Positions 52,991 to 61,247 of a DNA stretch of 64,000 bases are shown one piece after another. Every line of letters begins with the position of its first letter. Positions within the stretch are counted from its first letter, which is position 1. Below the pieces are notes generated by a model, which ran no database searches, was not told the DNA's origin, and worked only from the letters and a program-made list of their open reading frames with translations. Made by a program: the position numbers and the translations under genes. This DNA is from CBDCUQ01 sp965222835 (GTDB taxonomy: Bacteria; Pseudomonadota; Alphaproteobacteria; Rhizobiales; Hyphomicrobiaceae), in assembly GCA_965222835.1 (NCBI GenBank), contig CBDCUQ010000004.1:124001-188000 (forward strand). The letters run 5' to 3'.

Positions 52991-53015
52991 GCAGCGGCGT
53001 TACGTACGCCGCTGC
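52991..53015 (+). terminator. Hairpin after ileS
   Basis: GCAGCGGCGT and ACGCCGCTGC pair perfectly with loop TACGT, 40 bases after the ileS stop, followed by TTAAAT. A strong stem but a weak T-run. Confidence 0.6.
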
Positions 53016-53053
53016 TTAAATCGCTTGGCTGGCCCACTCCCCCTTCCGGCGCC

Positions 53054-53227
53054 GTTGTCATCCCGGGGCTTGACCCCGGGATCCACGGACCAACGGGTAT
53101 CGGATCTTCGGCTAATGCTTTAGGGCAGCAGCAGGTGGGATGTTGGGTGCGGTTTGAGCTCAGCCCAAATTCTGACACTCGCGCTCAAGGCAACGTGGAT
53201 CCCGGCATTGAATGCCGGGATGACAAC
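53054..53227. repeat. Paired palindromic repeats (interspersed element) downstream of ileS
   Basis: Two related palindromes, 53054-53087 and 53194-53227, lie in opposite orientation. Each begins or ends GTTGTCATCCCGG and ends or begins GGGATCCACG, with different centres (GGCTTGACCC and CATTCAATGC). The TCATCCCGG...CCGGGATGA pattern is known to recur in many alphaproteobacterial genomes. The 106 bases between them hold no gene. Each copy can fold as a hairpin, and the whole can form a longer stem. Confidence 0.75.
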
Positions 53228-53267
53228 GGGAGAGTGCGCGTAGGTTTCGACTTGAATCAGGCTGACT

Positions 53268-53648
53268 TTAGAAGGACATGTTCGCCAGCACATCCTGTTC
53301 CGGTGCGTTGAAGAGGACCGTGACGGCGAGCACAGCGGCTCCATTCAGCCAATAAAAGAACGCGTCGAGGCCTTCAAAACCGAGCACGAATGGTGCGGCG
53401 ATGAAGACGAGCCCGACGAGGCGATCGACTGCGACGTGTAGCCAATAGGGCAATATCCTGACGACGCCCAAATGGTGGTCGGTCAATAGCGTGAGCACAA
53501 ATGCGGCAATGCCTGTTGCAACAGCCAAATGGAGTGCGAGCGGGCTGGACGTGCCAAGCCCGAGTGCAAAGGGGAGCACCATAAGGCTTACCGCGACGGG
53601 GTAATCGAGATAGGCGTGGACAGTTTTGGTGACAAAGCGTGGGGTCAT
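53268..53648 (-). CDS. SPW-repeat membrane protein
   Basis: Protein of 126 residues with four or five hydrophobic helices and almost no loops, resembling proteins with SPW repeats (YLDYPVAVSLMVLPFALGLG; VGLVFIAAPFVLGF). Function of the family is unknown. GGAG lies 10 bases before the ATG. It sits directly beside the palindromic element and upstream of the YHS gene's 3' end on the same strand, 129 bases apart. It is one of three genes that separate ileS from lspA. Confidence 0.8.
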   Translation of the reverse strand: MTPRFVTKTVHAYLDYPVAVSLMVLPFALGLGTSSPLALHLAVATGIAAFVLTLLTDHHLGVVRILPYWLHVAVDRLVGLVFIAAPFVLGFEGLDAFFYWLNGAAVLAVTVLFNAPEQDVLANMSF

Positions 53649-53777
53649 AACAGCACACTCCTCAGGGTTTGATTGTTTGAGAGACCCTGCTCCAGGCCCG
53701 TGGGTGCGGACGGGGGGATCATCCGGAGCAGGGCAGTGCCGAAGCGGCCGGGGGAGGCATGAGCCGCTTCGCGGGGG

Positions 53778-54272
53778 TTAGAGATCGGCCGGTGATTTCG
53801 ATTCAATCTTCGGCCATTGGGCCTCAGCCTTGGTCACCGCGCCTTTCACATCCTTGTCGAACGTATTGGCGATGTCTGCATTGAGGTTGAGGTACAGCTT
53901 GCCACCGGCGACCTTCCAGAAGTTGGGGTTGCCGTCGAACTTTTTGCCAACCGACACGCCGTAGGCGCAGTAGCCACCGAATTGGGGTGCGTACTTCGCT
54001 GGATCGGCCTTGAACGTGTCGAGGTTCTTTTGGCTGGCGAAGTAGTACGCGGCGCCCTTGTGAGATGCGACGAGTTTGGCGTCGCCTTGCACGGGCTTGC
54101 CGGCGGTGAAGTAGGCCACCGGATCGAAGCCGTGAAGCGCCAAGGGTGCGCCGGCCGTCGTCAAACCGGGCACGGTGTTGACCTCGGCGACGGCATAGGC
54201 CGGCGTCAGGGCACCGCCGGCCAACAGGCCAGAAAGTGCAAGCGATGCGATGAGAGATTTACGTGTGATCAT
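53778..54272 (-). CDS. Exported YHS-domain protein
   Basis: Protein of 164 residues with a signal peptide (MITRKSLIASLALSGLLAGGALTPAYA). A YHS domain follows (LHGFDPVAYFTAGKPVQGDAKL...YYFASQKNLDTFKADPAKYAPQFGGYCAYGVSVGKKF). The domain often binds copper or other metals in related proteins, and many are secreted. AAAGGA lies about 8 bases before the ATG. It is divergent from the LysR-type regulator, which may control it. Confidence 0.87.
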   Translation of the reverse strand: MITRKSLIASLALSGLLAGGALTPAYAVAEVNTVPGLTTAGAPLALHGFDPVAYFTAGKPVQGDAKLVASHKGAAYYFASQKNLDTFKADPAKYAPQFGGYCAYGVSVGKKFDGNPNFWKVAGGKLYLNLNADIANTFDKDVKGAVTKAEAQWPKIESKSPADL

Positions 54273-54314
54273 GTCGAAGTGTCCTTTCCAGGTCTTGAGT
54301 TTGCGTTTTGGGCG

Positions 54315-54401
54315 TTAGGCCGGCCCGGCCTGTCCTCTGTTGACAGAGCGTGCAAGGTTTGCTGTGGAGTCGAACCATGACAACGTCTTGATAAGGCTCA
54401 T
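54315..54401 (-). CDS. Putative 28-residue peptide upstream of the YHS gene
   Basis: A short frame (MSLIKTLSWFDSTANLARSV...) with GGAG exactly 6 bases before its ATG at 54401. It ends 43 bases before the YHS gene start, on the same strand. It could be a leader peptide or a real small protein; composition is not informative. The longer in-frame extension into the lysR gene is spurious. Confidence 0.3.
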   Translation of the reverse strand: MSLIKTLSWFDSTANLARSVNRGQAGPA

Positions 54402-54504
54402 GATCTTCTCCATCCTTGCTTGCATGGCCAGTGCTCTCGGCTGTTCGTCAGAGACATAGACCATTCCAAATTTTGTGAGTATCCAGTAATAATGGAATTC
54501 TACG

Positions 54505-54519
54505 TTCCAAGATTTGGAA
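54505..54519. promoter_or_regulatory. Palindromic operator candidate before lysR
   Basis: TTCCAA-GAT-TTGGAA is a perfect 15-base palindrome ending 7 bases before the LysR start; TTCCAAA also occurs at about 54465, and a looser TGGAA...TTCCA overlaps it. The site sits in the divergent region and fits an autoregulatory LysR-type binding site, though it overlaps the ribosome site. Confidence 0.5.
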
Positions 54520-54525
54520 GATGAA

Positions 54526-55428
54526 ATGGACCGCTTTGAATCCATGTCGACGTTTGTTGCAGTGGTGGACGCGGGCGGGTTTTCCGCGGCCTCCCGCAAG
54601 CTCGGCATGCCGCTCGCAACCGTCAGCCGCAAGGTGTCCGAACTTGAGAACGAGCTCGGCGTGCAGCTTCTTATGCGTTCGACCCGCAAAGTGGAGTTGA
54701 CAGACACGGGGCAGCGCTACTTCGAAAGATGCCAACAAGCCCTCGAAGACATTCGCGAGGCGGAGCGTCTTGCGTCAGGTGAATACACGGTGCCGAAAGG
54801 CAGCCTCTCTGTTACGGCACCGATCGTATTCGGCCGGCTTTATGTTGCGCCGATCATCGTGGCGTTCTTGAAGGCTTATCCTGAGATCGACATCGATTTG
54901 CGGCTTGCCGACACCGTTGTCGATCTCGTTCAAGAGCACAGTGATGTGGCCGTTCGTATCGGCGTCTTGCCAGATAGTGGATTGAAGGCCATTAGGGCGG
55001 GAGAAATTCGCCATGTTGTTTGCGCAAGTCCCGGCTATTTGTCGAAATGCGGAATACCGCAACATCCGCGTGAGCTTGCCGAACACGATTGCATCACGTT
55101 CACTGCCTTGCACGCCGCCAACGAGTGGACATTTGAACGCGGTCGTCGGATCGAACGTTATCCGGTGCACTCGCGTCTGTCGGTGAGCACAGCAGAAGCG
55201 GCTGTCGATGCGGCGATTGCCGGCGTCGGGATTACGCGGCTTCTCTGCTATCAAGTTTCGGAGGCTCTTGCGGTCGGCAAGCTGGCCATACTGATGCGGG
55301 AATTTGAGCCGGTGCCGCAGCCCGTGCATCTTGTGCACGCCAGCGGCAAACTTGTTCCGCAGAAGCTGCGCGCGTTTCTTGATTTCGTGCTACCGCGTCT
55401 CAAGTCCAAGCTGGTGTTCGATCCATAG
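54526..55428 (+). CDS. LysR-family transcriptional regulator
   Basis: Protein of 300 residues. The winged-helix DNA-binding domain (MSTFVAVVDAGGFSAASRKLGMPLATVSRKVSELENELGVQLLMRSTRKVELT) is followed by the LysR substrate-binding domain (about residues 90-295) with two alpha/beta lobes. ATG 54526 follows GGAAG by 5 bases. It is divergent from the YHS and SPW genes, the usual geometry for a regulator and its target. The effector is unknown. It belongs to the DsdC/CrgA-type group by its N-terminal style. Confidence 0.92.
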   Translation: MDRFESMSTFVAVVDAGGFSAASRKLGMPLATVSRKVSELENELGVQLLMRSTRKVELTDTGQRYFERCQQALEDIREAERLASGEYTVPKGSLSVTAPIVFGRLYVAPIIVAFLKAYPEIDIDLRLADTVVDLVQEHSDVAVRIGVLPDSGLKAIRAGEIRHVVCASPGYLSKCGIPQHPRELAEHDCITFTALHAANEWTFERGRRIERYPVHSRLSVSTAEAAVDAAIAGVGITRLLCYQVSEALAVGKLAILMREFEPVPQPVHLVHASGKLVPQKLRAFLDFVLPRLKSKLVFDP

Positions 55429-55541
55429 AACGCTGCTTGAGGGATCGTGTGGACGGCTCAAGGTTTCTAGAGGGCTGTTCTGGAGCCGTTGTGGCGCGTC
55501 CCGGCTTGCTCTCGGCCCCGATCCTCGCCTAGAGGGAAGGG

Positions 55542-56078
55542 ATGAGTGAGGCATATCCCCCGAAATCACCGTCTTGGGTCTGGGGCCCCTTTTCGGGGCT
55601 GGGGCTCGTCGTGGCTGCCGTAACGGCGGTTCTTGACCAGGCCCATAAGTGGTGGATGCTCGCCGTCGTCGGGATCGAGGGCAAGGGCCGCTATTCGGCC
55701 CTGCCGTTCCTCGACATCAAGTTCGCGCGGAATACGGGCGTGTCGTTCTCCATGCTCGATTCTTCGAGCTACAACTGGCAGTTAGGGCTCGCGGGGTTCG
55801 CTATCTTGGCGGCGGTGGCCCTTTGGGCGTGGCTGGCGCACGGCCCCTCCAACCGGATTATGGCGTGGAGTCTCGGGTTGATCATCGGTGGGGCGGTGGC
55901 AAATGCGGTGGATCGGGTGCTTTTCGGGGGGGTTACGGACTATTTCCTGCCCCATGCCTTCGGATTTGACTGGCCCGCCGTCTTCAACATTGCGGATGCG
56001 GCCATTGTTGCGGGGGTTGCCGGGCTCTTGTATGAGTCTTTCATCGCGAGTCGCAATGACGCCGCAAAGCCGTTATAG
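55542..56078 (+). CDS. lspA: Lipoprotein signal peptidase
   Basis: Inner-membrane aspartic protease that removes signal peptides from prolipoproteins such as BamD. The protein has 178 residues with four membrane helices. The catalytic aspartates are in GGAVANAVDRVLFGGVTDYF (D of AVDR) and FNIADAAIVAG (D of IAD). FARNTGVSFS is the third conserved block. It precedes a lipoprotein gene and M16 peptidase genes in an arrangement typical of alphaproteobacteria; ileS would normally come directly before. Confidence 0.96.
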   Translation: MSEAYPPKSPSWVWGPFSGLGLVVAAVTAVLDQAHKWWMLAVVGIEGKGRYSALPFLDIKFARNTGVSFSMLDSSSYNWQLGLAGFAILAAVALWAWLAHGPSNRIMAWSLGLIIGGAVANAVDRVLFGGVTDYFLPHAFGFDWPAVFNIADAAIVAGVAGLLYESFIASRNDAAKPL

Positions 56079-56147
56079 CCGAGGATGTTAGCGTTGAACC
56101 CTCGGGTGGCTTTAGAGGGTGCAGCGGCGCAGCGGAGATGGGACGGG

Positions 56148-56591
56148 ATGAAGGGCTTCAATAGCTTGGCTTCGGCGGTTTACTTGGCTGCAGTGGTGGT
56201 CTTTGCCGGCGCACTGGCGGGCTGCTCGATGGACGACGTCGAGCTGAATGGCGGCGTATTCGATGCGCTGGGCATCAACAATAAGACGAAGGCCCCCGAG
56301 CCCAAGATGGCGAACAGGACCGGTCTTATCGTTCCGCCTAATCTGGAACGTCTTCCGCCACCGGGGGCACAGCCTGGATCCCAGTTCGCAACCGCGAGCG
56401 TGGATGCGCTCGACGATCCTGACAAGAAGTACGAACTCAGCCAGGCGGAGCTGCAGAAGCAACAGGCCGAATACTGCGAGAAGCACTACAACCCAAACCT
56501 GGAACATGTAGATGGTGCCGCCAGTCTCGTCGAAGGTCCTCTGGGTCCCTGCCGCAAGTCGCTTCTCAACGCTTTCAAGCAGAAGCAATAG
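56148..56591 (+). CDS. Small lipoprotein (DUF3035/BamF-like)
   Basis: Lipoprotein of 147 residues with signal and lipobox LAGC (Cys25 or so) followed by a polar, largely disordered mature part including LIVPPNLERLPPPG. The VPP...LPPP motif and the position after lspA match the DUF3035 group, one member of which (Caulobacter BamF) associates with the BAM complex. ATG 56148 starts the signal peptide; an earlier in-frame TTG would add a charged stretch. Likely an outer-membrane assembly accessory. Confidence 0.7.
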   Translation: MKGFNSLASAVYLAAVVVFAGALAGCSMDDVELNGGVFDALGINNKTKAPEPKMANRTGLIVPPNLERLPPPGAQPGSQFATASVDALDDPDKKYELSQAELQKQQAEYCEKHYNPNLEHVDGAASLVEGPLGPCRKSLLNAFKQKQ

Positions 56592-56851
56592 ACCTGCATA
56601 GCGGATCCTAACCATAGGTGCCGCTCTAGGCTTCATATAGAGGGCTTGCATTCTTGTCCGGAACGGCCGTTTTTCCTGCGTGCACGGGGATATGAACGGC
56701 TTGTCATTTGACTTCCATCCGCACAGCGCCGACATCGTACTCTAGGCTTCGTCTGCTCATCTCGTCTCGATGGATGCAGCATTTCGAGGCCGTCCGGTTC
56801 TTGCCGCCGGATGTCGACTCCAAATGCGCCTGCCGGGAGCCCGATTTACAA

Positions 56852-58252
56852 ATGACGCGTTTGCCCTGCCCGCGCCCGATCGCACAACTTTTCTTGGCCA
56901 TCATCATGCTTGCATCGACCCTTGCCGCTTCTTCGTCCTCACATGCAGGTGCGGCTGACGTATCCGAGTTTCGACTTGCAAATGGCATGCAGGTGGTTGT
57001 TATCCCGGATCATCGAGCGCCTGTCGTGACGCACATGGTTTGGTACAAGGTTGGCGGGGCCGACGAACCGCGCGGCGTGTCCGGCATTGCGCACTTTCTC
57101 GAACACTTGATGTTCAAGTCCACGGACAAGATTCCGATGGGCGAGTTTTCGAAGATTGTGGCCAAACTCGGTGGTCAGGACAATGCGTTCACGGGCCATG
57201 ACGTCACCAGCTATTTTCAGCGTATCGCCAAGGACAAGCTCGGTGTCGTCATGGAGATGGAAGCCGACCGCATGGTGAACTTGCGGCTTACCGAGAAGGA
57301 AGTGCTCACGGAACGCAATGTCATTCTCGAGGAGCGGCGCTCGCGCATCGAAAACAGCCCCGGCGCCATCCTCGATGAGCAGATGGATGCGACGCTCTAT
57401 TATTCCCACCCGTATGGCATTCCCGTCATCGGCTGGCAGCATGAGATGGCCAAGCTGTCGCAAAAGGATGCGCTCGAATTCTATGAGCGCTACTACGCGC
57501 CGAATAACGCCATTCTCGTTGTGGCTGGTGATGTCACTTCGGATGAGGTCAAAGCGCTTGCGGAAAAGACTTACGGCAAGCTTCCGGCCAATCCAAAGAC
57601 CTTGAGAGAACCGCGGCCGCAGGATCCGCCACAGCGTGCGCCGCGCCGTGTCCGGTTGGAGGATCCGCGTGCCGGCAATGCCTCATTGCATCGTGATTAC
57701 GTGGTGCCCGCTTACACCACCGCGGAACCGGGGGAAGCCGAGGCGCTTGATGTGATGATGAAGATCTTGGCGGACGGTCCGACCAGCAGAATCTACAAGT
57801 CGCTTGTTGTCGATCAGAAGCTCGCGTCGACCGCGGGCGGCAACTATTTCGGGGCGGGTCTCGACGGCGGTAAGCTCGGTCTCTACGTCATTGCCAATGA
57901 CGGCACGCCGCTCGAGAAGATTGAAGGCGCCCTCGATGCGGTCTTGGATGACGTTGCCGAGAAGGGTGTTACGTCCGCCGAGCTGGAACGTGCCAAGAAC
58001 AACCTTATCGCTGAATATATTTATGACAACGACAGCCAGTCGACGCTGGCGCGCCGCTTTGGCTGGGGCTTGGCGCTGGGACGCACTGTGGCTCAGGTCC
58101 AGGCATGGCCAGACAATGTTGCCAAGGTCACGCTCGATGATGTCAAACGCGTGGCCGGGCAGTATCTCGATATTCGCCGCTCGGTTACGGGGCTGCTCAT
58201 TCCCTCCGAGAACTCGAAGTCGAATGATGTGGCCGGCAGCGGTCGGACGTGA
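56852..58252 (+). CDS. M16-family zinc metallopeptidase, catalytic-type
   Basis: Exported peptidase of 466 residues; a signal peptide (about residues 1-33) directs it to the periplasm. The inverted zinc motif HFLEH is at residues 81-85 with the downstream glutamate region LTEKEVLTERNVILEE. Two M16 domains of about 200 residues each are visible, the second from about residue 200. ATG 56852 starts the signal peptide. The next gene overlaps or abuts and encodes a second M16 protein lacking the motif, so a heterodimer like mitochondrial processing peptidase or E. coli YhjJ/PqqL-type pairs is likely. Confidence 0.93.
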   Translation: MTRLPCPRPIAQLFLAIIMLASTLAASSSSHAGAADVSEFRLANGMQVVVIPDHRAPVVTHMVWYKVGGADEPRGVSGIAHFLEHLMFKSTDKIPMGEFSKIVAKLGGQDNAFTGHDVTSYFQRIAKDKLGVVMEMEADRMVNLRLTEKEVLTERNVILEERRSRIENSPGAILDEQMDATLYYSHPYGIPVIGWQHEMAKLSQKDALEFYERYYAPNNAILVVAGDVTSDEVKALAEKTYGKLPANPKTLREPRPQDPPQRAPRRVRLEDPRAGNASLHRDYVVPAYTTAEPGEAEALDVMMKILADGPTSRIYKSLVVDQKLASTAGGNYFGAGLDGGKLGLYVIANDGTPLEKIEGALDAVLDDVAEKGVTSAELERAKNNLIAEYIYDNDSQSTLARRFGWGLALGRTVAQVQAWPDNVAKVTLDDVKRVAGQYLDIRRSVTGLLIPSENSKSNDVAGSGRT

Positions 58253-58266
58253 GATTGGATGATTAC

Positions 58267-59634
58267 ATGACCTTCGTTCGCCGTACCGCGCAGCGTCTCG
58301 CCCGCATCGACATGGCGGCTTCATTCGCCGTGCTCATGCTGTTCCTAATTGTTACACTTTCCGGGTCCGCTCACGCCATGCAGATCAAAACTTTCAAAAG
58401 TCCCGGCGGAATTGAGGCTTGGCTGGTGGAGGATCATTCGAATCCTCTGATGGCGCTTAAGTTCTCATTCGAAGGCGGGAATGCTCAGGACCCTGCTGGC
58501 AAGGAGGGGCTTGCCAACTTCCTGACGGCGATGCTGGACGAGGGTGCGGGAGACTTAGACTCCGGCGCGTTCCAAGAGCGCATGGAGACGATAGCCATGC
58601 GCATGAGCTATGAGGACAGCCGCGACGCGTTCTATGGGAATTTCGAAACGCTTACTGCAAATCGGGACGAGGCTGTTGAGCTTCTCACCTTGGCCATTAA
58701 CAAGCCGCGTTTCGACGTGGATGCGGTTGAGCGCATCCGCAAGCAGCTCATCGCGAATCTGATCTATGCGGCGCGGAATCCGGAAAAGGTGGCGGCTAAG
58801 GCGTGGTATGCGGCTGCATTCGAAGGGCATAACTACGCGCGCCCGTCACAAGGTACGGAAGCCAGTGTCGCCGCCATTACGCAGGATGACCTTGAAAACT
58901 ATCGGCGACGGGTGTTTGCGCGCTCAAATCTCAAGGTCGTGGCCGTTGGCGATATCACACAAGACGAGCTCGGCAAGCTCATCGATACCGTATTCGGCGG
59001 ACTTCCTGCTGACGCCGAACTCGCTCCCGTTGACAAGACCAAACCGGCAATGGGGGGGCTCGAGAAATTCATCGAAATGGATATTCCGCAATCCGTTGCC
59101 GTGTTCGGCTTTGGTGCGATGGCTCGAAAGGATCCGGATTTCATTACTGCATTCGTGTTGAATCAGCTGGTCGGCGGAGGTGGTTTTGCGTCGCGTCTGA
59201 TGGAGGAGGTGCGTGAAAAGCGCGGGCTTGCCTATTCCGTCTTCAGTTATATTCAGCCGTTCCGGCACACTTCCATTTTCACAGGATTTGTTGCCACCAA
59301 AACTGAGGCCATGCCGAAGTCGCTCGAGATCATTCGCTCGGAATTGAAACGGATTGCGGATGGCGGACCGGACGAGCAGGAGCTCGCGGATGCGAAGAGC
59401 TATCTGACCGGTTCCTATGCATTGCGCTTTGACAGCAACGTCAAGATCGCCAGCCAGCTCTTGGGACTGTTTGAGGAAGGCTTCGGGCCCGATTACATCG
59501 AAAATCGCAACGAAATGATCAATGCAATCACGATGGAGGATGCCAAGCGCGTCGCCAAGAGATTGTTTGATGCCTCCAACCTTATCGTGACGGTGGTCGG
59601 CCGTCCGCCAACAGCGGCGGCAAGTAAGGGCTGA
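58267..59634 (+). CDS. M16-family peptidase homologue, non-catalytic
   Basis: Protein of 455 residues with a signal peptide (hydrophobic FAVLMLFLIVTLSG). The zinc-motif position reads GLANFLTAMLDEG in place of HxxEH, so it has no metal site and is the partner of the preceding active subunit. The glycine-rich loop region (VLNQLVGGGGFASRLMEEVREKRGLAYSVFSYIQP) is conserved as in M16 beta-type subunits. ATG 58267 is preferred (GGAT 6 bases upstream); a GTG at 58249 overlaps the previous stop and is also possible. The pair is translationally coupled. Confidence 0.93.
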   Translation: MTFVRRTAQRLARIDMAASFAVLMLFLIVTLSGSAHAMQIKTFKSPGGIEAWLVEDHSNPLMALKFSFEGGNAQDPAGKEGLANFLTAMLDEGAGDLDSGAFQERMETIAMRMSYEDSRDAFYGNFETLTANRDEAVELLTLAINKPRFDVDAVERIRKQLIANLIYAARNPEKVAAKAWYAAAFEGHNYARPSQGTEASVAAITQDDLENYRRRVFARSNLKVVAVGDITQDELGKLIDTVFGGLPADAELAPVDKTKPAMGGLEKFIEMDIPQSVAVFGFGAMARKDPDFITAFVLNQLVGGGGFASRLMEEVREKRGLAYSVFSYIQPFRHTSIFTGFVATKTEAMPKSLEIIRSELKRIADGGPDEQELADAKSYLTGSYALRFDSNVKIASQLLGLFEEGFGPDYIENRNEMINAITMEDAKRVAKRLFDASNLIVTVVGRPPTAAASKG

Positions 59635-59802
59635 GGCCGCCCGGGACCCATTCGAAGAGCGCCCGGTAGCACCGGTCGGGTTGGCATTTTCCGTTCGTCC
59701 AAAGGCGCTGGCCAAGAGGGTGCGCCCGGGATATCTCTTCTCAGAACTTGACCAGACATCATGGTCATGGGAGAGCCCGTTTGCCCTTGGGGAGCGGGGA
59801 GC

Positions 59803-61170
59803 ATGACGGGCATGACAGTCAAGGCCGGCAACGTATCAAGAAGTGGGCGACCCTACAGGCAATCCGTTGCGGGGTGTCTGGAGCGTGCTATTGGCGCGGA
59901 CGGATTGACCGCGGAGGAGCTTTCACTTTGGGTTGAAGGAATTGCTCCGCATCTCGATGCACTACGGGCTGCGCATGAAGATGGCAGTCTGCCGCTCCTC
60001 AATATTCTGGCAGAGCAGGCCGATATTGATGCGGCTGCCGGGGCGCTGCGCCGATTGTCGGTTGGGGCCAGCAGCATTTACTTTTTCGGTACGGGTGGTT
60101 CGGGGCTTGGTGGTCAGGCCTTAGCGCAGATTGCGGGCTGGAACATACCAGGTGGGGCCTCGGCCGCGCAGCGACAACGCCCGCGTATTCGCTTTTTTGA
60201 CAATCTCGATCCGCTCACACAACAGGGCTTATTGCAGATGGATCTTCCGTCCGTGCGTTTTGTTGTGATTTCAAAATCAGGTGGAACTGCGGAGACTTTG
60301 GCGCAAGTCATCACGGCGCTTTCGGCGGTTAAAGATGCCGGGCTCGCGCACCGTATCCCGCAGCTGTTTCTCGGTATCACCGAGCCGGCTGCCGTTGGAA
60401 AGCCAAACGGTTTACGCGTGCTCTTTGACAGTCTTGGCATTCCGATGCTGGATCACCACACCGGAATTGGCGGCCGCTTTTCATGTCTTACGAATGTGGG
60501 ATTGCTTCCGGCTTTGGCGCGCGGGCTCGACGCCAAGGCGTTACGCGCGGGGGCAGCCACTGTTGTCGACGCTATGCTCAGGACGTCGAAGCCCGAGGAC
60601 TTTGCACCTGCGATTGGGGCCGCTACCTTGGTCGCACTCTCCAAACTTCGCGGCATTCGAACCGTCGTCATGATGCCTTATGCGGACCGGCTGGCGAAAT
60701 TCGCCGAGTGGTTCGTTCAGCTGTGGGCCGAGAGCCTCGGCAAGAAAGGGGAAGGGACGACACCCCTTCCGGCGCTGGGACCTGTTGATCAACACAGTCA
60801 GCTGCAACTCTTTATGGATGGCCCGAAGGAGGTTGCGATTACCATTGTGCGTACGGCGACAAAGGGGTTAGGACCGCTCATCGATGCGGACTTGGCAGAA
60901 CGCGCTGGGTCGGACGTGCTGGGGGGCAAACACATCGGCGATCTTGTCGATGCACAATCCCATGCCATCGAGGCGGCGCTCATTAAGGCTGGACGTCCTG
61001 TGAGAACATTCGACGTTGATGTCCTTGATGAGCATGTCATGGGCGCGCTCTTGATGCACTTCATGCTGGAAACCATCCTTGCCGGCCGGCTTCTGGGCCT
61101 TGATCCCTTCGATCAGCCAGGCGTCGAGCTGGCCAAGAAGCTGACGCGCAAGCGGCTCGGCGGGGGTTAG
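59803..61170 (+). CDS. pgi: Glucose-6-phosphate isomerase
   Basis: Interconverts glucose-6-phosphate and fructose-6-phosphate. Length about 455. The second PROSITE-type signature is GLDPFDQPGVELAKKL at the C-terminus; the sugar-phosphate binding SIS-like segments are FGTGGSGLGGQALAQ, SKSGGTAETLAQV and GPVDQHSQLQLF. The gene belongs to a short alphaproteobacterial PGI branch. ATG 59803 (GGAG 8 bases upstream) and ATG 59812 are equally plausible starts. It follows the M16 pair by 168 bases. Confidence 0.9.
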   Translation: MTGMTVKAGNVSRSGRPYRQSVAGCLERAIGADGLTAEELSLWVEGIAPHLDALRAAHEDGSLPLLNILAEQADIDAAAGALRRLSVGASSIYFFGTGGSGLGGQALAQIAGWNIPGGASAAQRQRPRIRFFDNLDPLTQQGLLQMDLPSVRFVVISKSGGTAETLAQVITALSAVKDAGLAHRIPQLFLGITEPAAVGKPNGLRVLFDSLGIPMLDHHTGIGGRFSCLTNVGLLPALARGLDAKALRAGAATVVDAMLRTSKPEDFAPAIGAATLVALSKLRGIRTVVMMPYADRLAKFAEWFVQLWAESLGKKGEGTTPLPALGPVDQHSQLQLFMDGPKEVAITIVRTATKGLGPLIDADLAERAGSDVLGGKHIGDLVDAQSHAIEAALIKAGRPVRTFDVDVLDEHVMGALLMHFMLETILAGRLLGLDPFDQPGVELAKKLTRKRLGGG

Positions 61171-61247
61171 GTCTTTGGGAGGCGGCGGCTGGATGCAACG
61201 GCACTGCAAGTCCCGGGTGTGATCGTGTGCGGTTCCAGGCGCGTGTC

